Source: Thermodesulfobacteriota bacterium
GTDB taxonomy: Bacteria; Desulfobacterota; Desulfobacteria; Desulfobacterales; RPRI01
DNA: 8,256 nt
Reading direction: 5' to 3'
Assembly: GCA_030836965.1 (NCBI GenBank)
Contig: JAUPLM010000008.1
Span: 1 to 8,256 of the forward strand
Position numbers and translations under genes: made by a program. Under the pieces are notes generated by a model. The model had not been told where the DNA came from. It worked only from the letters and a program-made list of their open reading frames with translations, and did no database searches. Numbering within the stretch: the stretch's first letter is position 1; the number at the start of each line of letters is the position of its first letter. This document shows positions 1 through 5,363 of this stretch, piece after piece.

Positions 1-1
1 A

Positions 2-895
2 CCGTTTACAAGACTTTTAACCCAGGGGATGGTCTGCAAGGAAACGGTTTCGTGTCCTGAACACGGTTATCTGTTCCCTGAAGAAGTTTCAGGAGAATCC
101 GGAAACCGGAAATGCACAAAATGCGGAAAAGATGTTTTTACCGGACGTGTGGAGAAGATGTCCAAGTCAAAAAAGAATGTAATTGATCCCAACTTCCTGC
201 TTGATAAGTACGGAGCGGATACGACAAGGCTTTTCTGCCTGTTTGCCGCGCCTCCTGAAAGAGATCTGGAGTGGAGCGAGCAGGGGGTTGAAGGCGGATA
301 TCGTTTTTTAACGCGTGTATGGAGGCTTACGGGAAATTGGATTGACGCGATAAAATATACCGGACCTTTTTACGGTGATCCCCGACTGCTCGAAGGCGGT
401 TTGAGCGAATTATATAAAAAGACACACATTACAATAGCCAAAGTCACAAACGATATCGATGAGAGGTTCCACTTCAATACCGCGATCAGCGCGGTAATGG
501 AACTTGTCAACATGATGTATAATGTTGAAATAAGCGCAAATACACCTGAAAAAGCCGGTGTGATGCGTTTCGCTATGGAGATGGTCACACTTCTCTTGTC
601 GCCCATTGTTCCTCATTTTGCCGAGGAGCTGTGGGAAGTCCTCGGCCACAATACAAGCGTGCTGATGGCGCCGTGGCCGGAATTCAGAGAAGACGCTCTC
701 ATTGACGATGATCTTCTTGTGGTGGTCCAGGTTAACGGAAAGCTGAGAAGTAAATTTAATATAAATGCGGACGCAGATGACGATACAATCAGAGAGAGAG
801 CCCTGTCGGATGCGAATGTCGGGAAGTTTATTGAAGGCAGGCAGGTCAAAAAAGTTATCATAGTTAAGAAAAAACTTGTAAATATAGTCACATGA
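2..895 (+). CDS. leuS: Leucyl-tRNA synthetase, C-terminal part (5' end outside window)
   Basis: Class I aminoacyl-tRNA synthetase that charges tRNA-Leu in the cytoplasm. About 297 of the usual 820-870 residues are present. The frame is open from base 2 and begins PFTRLLTQGMVCKET, a typical LeuRS stretch ahead of the KMSKS loop, so the ATG at 29 is internal and not the start. A CPEH and a CTKCG cysteine motif form a probable zinc knuckle, followed by the catalytic EKMSKSKKNVIDP signature (KMSKS at bases 155-169). Then comes the helical anticodon-binding domain (for example PHFAEELWEVLG). The end is the small C-terminal domain with VVQVNGKLRSKF and KKVIIVKKKLVNIV, usual for bacterial LeuRS. The stop is TGA at 893-895. 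lptE follows after 25 bp, so the two are probably one operon. Identity is very secure; only the N-terminal two thirds are missing. Confidence 0.97.
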   Translation, partial: PFTRLLTQGMVCKETVSCPEHGYLFPEEVSGESGNRKCTKCGKDVFTGRVEKMSKSKKNVIDPNFLLDKYGADTTRLFCLFAAPPERDLEWSEQGVEGGYRFLTRVWRLTGNWIDAIKYTGPFYGDPRLLEGGLSELYKKTHITIAKVTNDIDERFHFNTAISAVMELVNMMYNVEISANTPEKAGVMRFAMEMVTLLLSPIVPHFAEELWEVLGHNTSVLMAPWPEFREDALIDDDLLVVVQVNGKLRSKFNINADADDDTIRERALSDANVGKFIEGRQVKKVIIVKKKLVNIVT

Positions 896-920
896 AGCCG
901 TCAGGCATGGGAGGATTCTT

Positions 921-1433
921 TTGAGAAAGGGTAGATTTGCGGGAATAATTTTTATTTCAGCGGCATTAGTGTTGAGTGGGTGCGCTTACAGATTTGCCGG
1001 AGGTGGTGATCTGCCGGGAGCCGTTAAGAGAGTTAGTATATCGGTACTTGAAAATAAAACCGCAGAGAGCGGCATTGAAAATATAATCACAAATGATCTT
1101 ATCTATGAGTTTACGAGAAACGGCAAGGTTGTTGCAAATAAAGATGATGCCGACGCATATTTAACCGGGATAATCGAATCCGCCAATGATGAGGCGATTT
1201 CGCATAAGGGTGATCATACTTCTCTTGAAAGGCGCGTAAAAGTTGTTCTTGGCTTGAAATTGAAAGACAAAAGCGGGAATATTATCTGGACCGGAAAAGA
1301 TATTGCGGCGGATCAGGCTTTTGCCGTTATGGCGGACAAGATTGAAACCGAAAAAAAGAGACGCACGGCTATCGAGCTTCTTTCAAAAAGACTTGCGGAA
1401 AACGTTTATAACAGGCTGACGGATAATTTTTAG
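921..1433 (+). CDS. lptE: LPS-assembly lipoprotein LptE
   Basis: Predicted outer-membrane lipoprotein that plugs the LptD barrel and helps insert LPS into the outer leaflet. The start is TTG at 921: GGGAGG lies at 909-914, six bases upstream, and no in-frame ATG gives a sensible signal peptide. Residues 1-20 are a short basic N-terminus plus hydrophobic core ending in a lipobox (LSG before Cys21), so cleavage by signal peptidase II and lipidation of Cys21 are expected. The next residues, CAYRFAGGGDLPGAVKRVSI, and the segment ENKTAESGIENIITNDLIYEF match the LptE family core of small alpha/beta fold. The C-terminus is helical and charged, also as in the family. At 170 residues the length is normal. 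It follows leuS directly, an arrangement typical of delta-proteobacterial genomes. In many of those, holA lies next; here none is seen before rpsT. Confidence 0.88.
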   Translation: MRKGRFAGIIFISAALVLSGCAYRFAGGGDLPGAVKRVSISVLENKTAESGIENIITNDLIYEFTRNGKVVANKDDADAYLTGIIESANDEAISHKGDHTSLERRVKVVLGLKLKDKSGNIIWTGKDIAADQAFAVMADKIETEKKRRTAIELLSKRLAENVYNRLTDNF

Positions 1434-1443
1434 CTTGTTTAAA

Positions 1444-1500
1444 CCGTCGTTCAAAAATAGCCGGAATATAAAGTGCAGGTTATTTAATAACGGCTCCTAA
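1444..1500 (+). repeat. Short copy of a dispersed intergenic repeat after lptE
   Basis: Ten bases after the lptE stop, bases 1444-1469 match 7941-7966 (just after the hisB stop) at 21 of 26 positions, including a shared GTTCAAAAAT core. Bases 1488-1500 (TAACGGCTCCTAA) match 8056-8068 exactly. Both ends of the hisB-side repeat are therefore present here, with the middle replaced or deleted (57 bp against 128 bp). This is seen directly in the sequence; its nature (REP-like or MITE-like) is inferred. Confidence 0.55.
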
Positions 1501-1501
1501 G

Positions 1502-1551
1502 AAAAAATCGGATGTTTTGCCGGGAAAACCGAAGATATCCCGGCAAAACAT
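1502..1551 (-). terminator. Intrinsic terminator of rpsT
   Basis: Perfect 14-bp stem: 1512-1525 pairs with 1538-1551, with a 12-base loop. The core is TTTTGCCGGGA/TCCCGGCAAAA. Read on the minus strand it starts 7 bases after the rpsT TAA (1559-1561) and is followed by CCGA and six T (1507-1502). This fits a Rho-independent terminator for rpsT. On the plus strand the stem is followed by AAAATCATT, a poor U-tract, so it would stop lptE transcripts less well. Confidence 0.85.
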
Positions 1552-1558
1552 AAAATCA

Positions 1559-1825
1559 TTACTTTGCGCTGTTTACAAGTTTTGAAAGGCGGGATATTTT
1601 CCGGGAGGCGGTTCTCTTGTGAATCACACCGTTTTTTGCCGCCTTATCGATAACTGATTTTGCGGCATCGAGGTTTTTCAGAGATGATTCCCTGTTTTCA
1701 ACGTTACCAGCCGCAACCCTTACGTCCTTTACGATATTCTTTACCTTGGTTTTGGTAGACCTGTTGCGCTGGCGCCTGATTTCATTCTGACGTGCACGCT
1801 TTAAAGCTGATTTATGATTTGCCAA
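1559..1825 (-). CDS. rpsT: 30S ribosomal protein S20
   Basis: Primary 16S rRNA-binding protein of the small subunit body. The 88-residue product is the normal size and opens with the family hallmark MANHKSALKRARQNEIRRQRN. It ends with GVIHKRTASRKISRLSKLVNSAK, another S20 signature, and is strongly basic throughout. The start codon is TTG (1823-1825 on the complement), placed by AAGGAG eight bases upstream and by the conserved N-terminus. E. coli rpsT also starts at UUG and is known to be translationally autoregulated, so the weak start may be kept for that reason (inference). It is transcribed alone, divergently from murJ, with its own promoter and a strong terminator. Confidence 0.97.
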   Translation of the reverse strand: MANHKSALKRARQNEIRRQRNRSTKTKVKNIVKDVRVAAGNVENRESSLKNLDAAKSVIDKAAKNGVIHKRTASRKISRLSKLVNSAK

Positions 1826-1861
1826 ATTTATAACTCCTTTTGTTGATTTTTTTGAAGCGTC

Positions 1862-1890
1862 TACTTACAAAATAGTATGGAACCTGTCAA
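1862..1890 (-). promoter_or_regulatory. Probable sigma-70 promoter of rpsT
   Basis: Read on the minus strand, a perfect -35 TTGACA lies at 1890-1885. A 17-base spacer separates it from TAAGTA (1867-1862), a weak -10. The position, about 37 bases upstream of the rpsT TTG, suits a ribosomal protein promoter with a short leader. The -35 is convincing; the exact -10 is less so. Confidence 0.5.
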
Positions 1891-1913
1891 GAAATATTAG
1901 ATTAAATTATAAC
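1884..1913 (+). promoter_or_regulatory. Possible promoter of the murJ operon
   Basis: TATAAC at 1908-1913 is a good -10 candidate. An 18-base spacer puts CTGTCA (1884-1889) as a 4-of-6 -35 box. It lies on the opposite strand over the rpsT -35, so the two promoters would compete. The -10 overlaps the first AACATGTT palindrome. The call rests on weak matches only. Confidence 0.3.
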
Positions 1914-1929
1914 ATGTTTGCAACATGTT
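1911..1929. promoter_or_regulatory. Twin palindrome AACATGTT, possible operator
   Basis: AACATGTT, its own reverse complement, occurs at 1911-1918 and again at 1922-1929. The centres are 11 bp apart, about one helical turn. The pair lies 21-39 bases upstream of the murJ ATG and just upstream of the rpsT -35, overlapping a candidate murJ -10. The symmetry and phasing suggest two dimeric repressor sites on one face of the DNA. The regulator is unknown, and AT-rich chance symmetry is possible. Confidence 0.4.
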
Positions 1930-1950
1930 TTATTTTTTCGGGAAATATTA

Positions 1951-3519
1951 ATGCCTGAGCCGGAAAAAAGACTGGTGACAAAAGCCGCGGCAGTGGTAGG
2001 CGGTGCTACACTCCTCAGCCGTATATTGGGCTTTGTAAGAGATATTGTTATAGCGTGGTACTTTGGCGCGGGGCTTTATTCCGACGCTTTTTTTGTGGCT
2101 TTCAGGATTCCAAATCTTTTTCGAAGGATGTTTGCTGAAGGATCGCTCAGTATCTCTTTCATACCTGTATTTGCGGAATGTCTGACAAAACAAGGGAAAG
2201 ATGAAGCAAACAGGCTTGCGGGATCCGCGGTACGGCTTCTTTCGTTGATACTGATTGCCGCCGTAATTTCAGGCGTATTATTATCTCCACTGATTGTAAG
2301 GCTCATTGCCCCGGGATTTTCGGACACAGCCGGGAAATACGCGCTTACCGTGTCTCTTACAAGAATCATGTTTCCCTACCTTTTTTTTATTTGCCTTGCA
2401 GCGCTTTTTATGAGCATTCTGAACGTGCTGGGCCATTTTGCAGCACCGGCCTTTGCGCCGGCCATATTGAATATATCAATTATAGCAGCACTTTTTTTTA
2501 TTCCGGCCGGCTCCGGGGAATCTGCAAAGATTCTTGCCGCAGGCGTGCTGGCCGGAGGTTTTCTGCAGCTTGCGGCCCAGATTCCGTTTCTGATAAAAAA
2601 TGGGGTTTATTTCTGGAGGGGCTCAGGTATATATCATCCCGGTTTGAAAGAGGCCGGAATCCTCATGCTGCCGGCTATATTCGGCGCAGCGGTATACCAG
2701 ATAAACATCCTTATAGGAACTTTACTGGCTTCATTTCTGCCTGAAGGGAGTGTTTCATATCTGTATTATGCCGACAGGCTTGTGCAGCTGCCGCTTGGAA
2801 TTTTTGCAATATCCGCTGCAACTGCCATATTCCCGGCTCTTTCCCGGCAGGCTTCCGCAAACGACATGGCGGCATTTAAAGAGACTTTCGATTACTCCCT
2901 CAGATTAGTTCTGTTTATTACATTTCCATGCATGGCGGGCCTTATTGTCCTGAGGGAACCGATTATAGCGCTCCTTTTTAAAAGGGGCGAATTTGATGCG
3001 CAAACCGCAGCATTGACTGCCCAGGCTCTTTTGTATTATAGTGTGGGCCTATGGGCATTTTCTTCAGTCCGGATTGTTGTTTCCGTGTTTTACGCGCTCA
3101 GGGATACAAGAACGCCTGTAATTACGGCTTTAATATCTTTTCTGGCAAATGTTGTTCTTAGTCTTTTGCTGATGCAACCTATGAAACATGGTGGACTGGC
3201 GCTGGCGACTTCATTGTCTTCGATGTTGAATGTTGTGCTTCTGCTGCTGGCGCTTGATATAAAAATCGGATCGCTTGGATTAAAGAGACTGAAAGAATCG
3301 GTTTTTAAAATTGCAGTTTGTTCATTGATTATGGGAGGCGTCGTACACGGCCTATCGTCATTTGTCATGCCTTACGATAATTTATCTTTCAGAGGACAGC
3401 TTTCAGGTGTGACCTTGTGCATATTAGTCGGTGTAATTGTTTACGCCGTTTTATCCTATTTGATTAAGAGTCCTGAAATAAAAAGCCTTGTCGCTTTGAC
3501 CGGAAGGGGCGGAAAATAA
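1951..3519 (+). CDS. murJ: Lipid II flippase MurJ (MviN)
   Basis: Inner-membrane MOP-superfamily flippase that moves the undecaprenyl-linked peptidoglycan precursor lipid II to the periplasmic face. From the ATG at 1951 the product is 522 residues, close to the usual 510-530. That ATG has GGGAAA at 1940-1945, and the frame further upstream (TTG at 1918) would only add a non-family tail. The N-terminal signatures are clear: TLLSRILGFVRDIVIAWYFG (residues 20-39) and SDAFFVAFRIPNLFRRMFAEG (44-64), carrying the conserved Arg and Asp/Glu residues of the central cavity. The rest alternates hydrophobic helices with short loops, consistent with about 14 membrane spans, and includes YADRLVQLPLGIF and LLFKRGEFD. 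It heads a four-gene plus-strand cluster; the FtsB-like gene starts one base after its TAA. Confidence 0.96.
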   Translation: MPEPEKRLVTKAAAVVGGATLLSRILGFVRDIVIAWYFGAGLYSDAFFVAFRIPNLFRRMFAEGSLSISFIPVFAECLTKQGKDEANRLAGSAVRLLSLILIAAVISGVLLSPLIVRLIAPGFSDTAGKYALTVSLTRIMFPYLFFICLAALFMSILNVLGHFAAPAFAPAILNISIIAALFFIPAGSGESAKILAAGVLAGGFLQLAAQIPFLIKNGVYFWRGSGIYHPGLKEAGILMLPAIFGAAVYQINILIGTLLASFLPEGSVSYLYYADRLVQLPLGIFAISAATAIFPALSRQASANDMAAFKETFDYSLRLVLFITFPCMAGLIVLREPIIALLFKRGEFDAQTAALTAQALLYYSVGLWAFSSVRIVVSVFYALRDTRTPVITALISFLANVVLSLLLMQPMKHGGLALATSLSSMLNVVLLLLALDIKIGSLGLKRLKESVFKIAVCSLIMGGVVHGLSSFVMPYDNLSFRGQLSGVTLCILVGVIVYAVLSYLIKSPEIKSLVALTGRGGK

Positions 3520-3520
3520 G

Positions 3521-3835
3521 GTGACTAAAAAGCATAAAATACTGTTAAGCATCGGGATGGTTGCAATTTTATCATTTTTTCTGCTGGTTGTTTTCGGCGA
3601 CGATGCCCTTCTTGAACTCAACCGGGTTAAAAAAGAAAGAAACCTTCTTATTAAAAAAAATGAAGAACTTACCCGGGAGAACAACACCATGTATAACGAG
3701 ATAGAACGGTTGAAGCATGATCCCGAATATATTGAAAATGTTGCCAGAAAGGAGTTGGGTATGATCGGGAAGAGCGAGATCATATTCAAGGTTGAAAAGA
3801 GAACAGATTCCGGCGCGGCCGGTGGAAAAAAATAG
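3521..3835 (+). CDS. FtsB/DivIC-family septum formation initiator
   Basis: Small bitopic division protein of the FtsB/DivIC family, which with FtsL and FtsQ (DivIB) forms the trimer that activates septal peptidoglycan synthesis. The 104-residue product has a short basic N-terminus and one membrane span (about residues 7-26). A coiled-coil stretch rich in Leu, Lys, Glu and Asn follows (about 31-66). Then comes the family motif DPEYIENVARKELGMI (67-82) before a variable tail. The start is GTG at 3521, one base after the murJ stop, with a G-rich sequence (AGGGGCGGA) upstream, so translational coupling with murJ is likely. Pairing with the lipid II flippase makes biological sense. Whether it is the main FtsB or a paralogue cannot be told here. 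Confidence 0.88.
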   Translation: MTKKHKILLSIGMVAILSFFLLVVFGDDALLELNRVKKERNLLIKKNEELTRENNTMYNEIERLKHDPEYIENVARKELGMIGKSEIIFKVEKRTDSGAAGGKK

Positions 3836-3859
3836 CGGTGGTTATCCCGGGGGAAGAAA

Positions 3860-4135
3860 ATGGATGACGATACTGATTTCAATACTGTTACAATGGCTAA
3901 GGTCTTTGCCGGACAGGGCTTATATGATAAGGCGGCCGGGATATACCATAAATTGCTTGAGCAGGATCCGGACAGGAATGATCTTATAGAGGCCCTTTCA
4001 GAGCTTGAAAAAATAAAGGAAGAAAAAGAGAAGGAACTGAAAATAACTCTGGTTCCGTTATTCTCCGAATGGTTTGATCTTGCGTTGAGCAATAACAGGA
4101 TCGAATTGCTCGGCAAACTTAAAAAAAAGCGGTAG
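3860..4135 (+). CDS. Small TPR-containing protein of unknown function
   Basis: A 91-residue cytoplasmic protein without signal peptide or membrane span. Residues 12-45 form one recognisable tetratricopeptide unit (AKVFAGQGLYDKAAGIYHKL, then LEQDPDR). A charged helical stretch follows (EALSELEKIKEEKEKEL, about 45-61). The last 30 residues (LVPLFSEWFDLALSNNRIEL and a basic KLKKKR tail) look like a second helical module that I do not recognise. The ATG at 3860 follows GGGGGAAG at 3849-3856. It lies 24 bp after the ftsB-like gene and 20 bp before yqgE, so it is almost surely in the murJ operon. One TPR is too short to form a binding superhelix, so it may oligomerise or cap a partner. It is a real gene by its placement and composition; its role is unknown. 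Confidence 0.75.
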   Translation: MDDDTDFNTVTMAKVFAGQGLYDKAAGIYHKLLEQDPDRNDLIEALSELEKIKEEKEKELKITLVPLFSEWFDLALSNNRIELLGKLKKKR

Positions 4136-4155
4136 CCCGTCTGATACAGGAGTAT

Positions 4156-4725
4156 ATGGAAGAGAACCTGTCTATATCACTTAAGGGACAATTTCTGCTG
4201 GCGATGCCGGACCTTGCCGACTTGAATTTCGCACGTACGGTGACTTGTATTTCGGAACATAATTCGGAAGGCGCTCTCGGTATAGTGATAAACAGGATGA
4301 GTTCATCTATTACTGGGAAGGATATTTTTGATGAACTCGGGATTGAATATGTTCCACGCGAGGAATCTATACCTGTATTTATCGGCGGCCCCGTGCATAC
4401 CGGTGAAATATTCATTCTCCACGGACCGCCGTTTACCTGGGACGGATGTTTTATGATAACCCCGTTTCTTGCCATGAGCAACACAATCGACATACTCAAA
4501 GCAATCGCTGAAGGGAAAGGGCCTCAATCTTATATGATTGCCCTGGGATGTGCCGGATGGGGACCCGACCAGCTGGAATCGGAAATCAGGCAAAACGCTT
4601 GGCTGACATGCTCAATTTCGGATGAGATTATTTTTAAGACATCGGTTGAATCGAGATGGGAGCAGACGGCAAAAAAAATGGGAGTAGATCCGGTACTCCT
4701 TTCTTTAAAAGCCGGACACGCATGA
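4156..4725 (+). CDS. YqgE/AlgH family protein (DUF179)
   Basis: Member of the widespread YqgE/AlgH family. The Pseudomonas AlgH member was first linked to alginate regulation, but the biochemical function of the family is not settled. The 189-residue length is typical. Family landmarks are all present: GQFLLAMPDL (11-20), EHNSEGALGIVINR (34-47), FIGGPV (75-80), the FILHG strand (86-90) and ALGCAGWGPDQLESEI (129-144), with NAWL just after. No membrane span is seen. The start ATG at 4156 has AGGAG at 4148-4152, only three bases away; no better start exists, and the conserved block begins about residue 11 as in relatives. It is the last gene of the murJ cluster. Its stop is 9 bp from the stop of the convergent small-protein gene, and its last codons hold a probable terminator for that gene. 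Confidence 0.93.
   Translation: MEENLSISLKGQFLLAMPDLADLNFARTVTCISEHNSEGALGIVINRMSSSITGKDIFDELGIEYVPREESIPVFIGGPVHTGEIFILHGPPFTWDGCFMITPFLAMSNTIDILKAIAEGKGPQSYMIALGCAGWGPDQLESEIRQNAWLTCSISDEIIFKTSVESRWEQTAKKMGVDPVLLSLKAGHA
4671..4699 (-). terminator. Probable terminator of minus-strand small-protein transcript, inside yqgE
   Basis: A 6-bp stem GGAGTA/TACTCC (4681-4686 with 4694-4699, 7-base loop). On the minus strand it is followed by CA and eight T (4678-4671). This is the right order and strand to end transcription 36 bases beyond the stop of the 48-codon gene. It lies within the coding end of yqgE. On the plus strand the stem is followed by TTTCTTT, a weaker U-tract. The stem is short, so confidence is moderate. 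Confidence 0.4.
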
Positions 4726-4734
4726 TATTCACGG

Positions 4735-4881
4735 TCATTCATCTTCCTTAGGTTTTGATTTCGGTTTTTTCTTTTTAAGGCAGATCCTGTCCTTTCTGAC
4801 AAAGGCGCATAGCTTCGGATTATAATATTCTTTACAGTTTAACGGATTATATAACGGACATTCAGGATGTTTTTTTGACAT
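4735..4881 (-). CDS. Small cysteine-rich hypothetical protein
   Basis: A 48-residue protein starting at the ATG on 4879-4881 (complement), with AGAAGGAA about ten bases upstream. A longer TTG start at 4965 (76 residues) is possible but has no ribosome site. The product opens MSKKHPECPLYNPLNCKEYY and continues NPKLCAFVRKDRICLKK, ending in a Lys/Glu/Pro tail. Four cysteines (residues 8, 16, 25 and 34) are spaced 7, 8 and 8 apart among Pro, Asn, Tyr and Lys. This could bind a metal or form a compact zinc-ribbon-like fold, but no CxxC pair is seen. No signal peptide or membrane span is seen. The regular cysteine spacing and basic tail argue for a real gene. It lies on the same strand as ycaO, about 480 bp downstream, with the MITE-like element between. 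Function unknown. Confidence 0.6.
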   Translation of the reverse strand: MSKKHPECPLYNPLNCKEYYNPKLCAFVRKDRICLKKKKPKSKPKEDE

Positions 4882-5088
4882 GACCTGTAATTTCCTTCTG
4901 ATATAATATTTTTTAGATGAAACCGGCTTTCCGGGGCAATAATATGCACCCTGCTCATATCTCAAGTAAGGACTGTAAATCTATTAACATAAAATCTTAA
5001 AAGTTACAAGCTATTACCTTGAGTAAGAGAAAATATTATTTGGGATCATCTCAAACATAACTTCGAGTCACGGCTTCTGTTCACTATG
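4882..5088. other. Non-coding stretch between small-protein gene and MITE-like element
   Basis: AT-rich, with stops in all frames apart from the doubtful upstream extension of the small-protein gene (to TTG 4965). On the minus strand TTGTAA, 17 bases, then TAATAG (about 5010-4982) resembles a weak promoter for that gene. A minor CCGG-AAAG-CCGG hairpin is present. Nothing else is recognised. Confidence 0.4.
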
Positions 5089-5362
5089 AGACCTTTGCAT
5101 AACATGCTTTTGAAGCCAGCGCAGATAATCGGTTTTGCCATTTTGCAAGAAATTTTTACGAAACGTAACAACGCCCCCTGATTGTCGACAAAGAGACACA
5201 GGCAGCGACGAAATAGCGGCTTCGTGGGCTCATATCCACTGGGGCTGTACAGGTCTATTGGATGCGGATCTGTTGCCGTTGACGAAGTCTGAATCCGATC
5301 TTGCTAAACGGCAAAACCGATTATCTGTGCCGGCTCTTTAACCAGATGTTATGCTGAGCCTT
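5089..5362. mobile_element. MITE-like element with long inverted repeats and 6-bp target duplication
   Basis: The ends are imperfect inverted repeats about 61-63 bases long. Bases 5119-5149 match the reverse complement of 5300-5330 at 28 of 31 positions, with an unbroken 18-base core at 5122-5139/5310-5327 (GGCAAAACCGATTATCTG on the right). Outward, GCATAACAT (5097-5105) is mirrored by ATGTTATGC (5346-5354). ACTATG flanks both sides (5083-5088 and 5363-5368), consistent with a target-site duplication. The roughly 150-base interior has no transposase; its 68-codon frame (5135-5341) runs through both repeats and resembles nothing. At 274 bp this fits a non-autonomous element moved by a transposase elsewhere. 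The left end, AGACCTTTGCATAAC, recalls IS5-group termini, but that is an impression only. The right copy of ACTATG contains the ycaO stop codon. Confidence 0.72.
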
Positions 5363-5363
5363 A

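Noticed and set aside
1918..1950. TTG start of murJ at 1918
   Set aside because: Adds 11 residues unlike the family and overlaps the palindromes; the ATG at 1951 has GGGAAA upstream.
3451..4116. 221-codon minus-strand frame opposite the ftsB-like and TPR genes
   Set aside because: Ser/Phe-rich translation typical of the antisense of Lys/Glu-rich genes; the plus-strand genes have clear motifs and operon spacing.
4882..4965. Longer TTG start (76 residues) for the Cys-rich small protein
   Set aside because: No Shine-Dalgarno sequence before it, while the internal ATG at 4879-4881 has AGAAGGAA upstream.
5135..5341. 68-codon plus-strand frame inside the MITE-like element
   Set aside because: It runs through both inverted repeats, has no recognisable motif and no ribosome site; best seen as chance.
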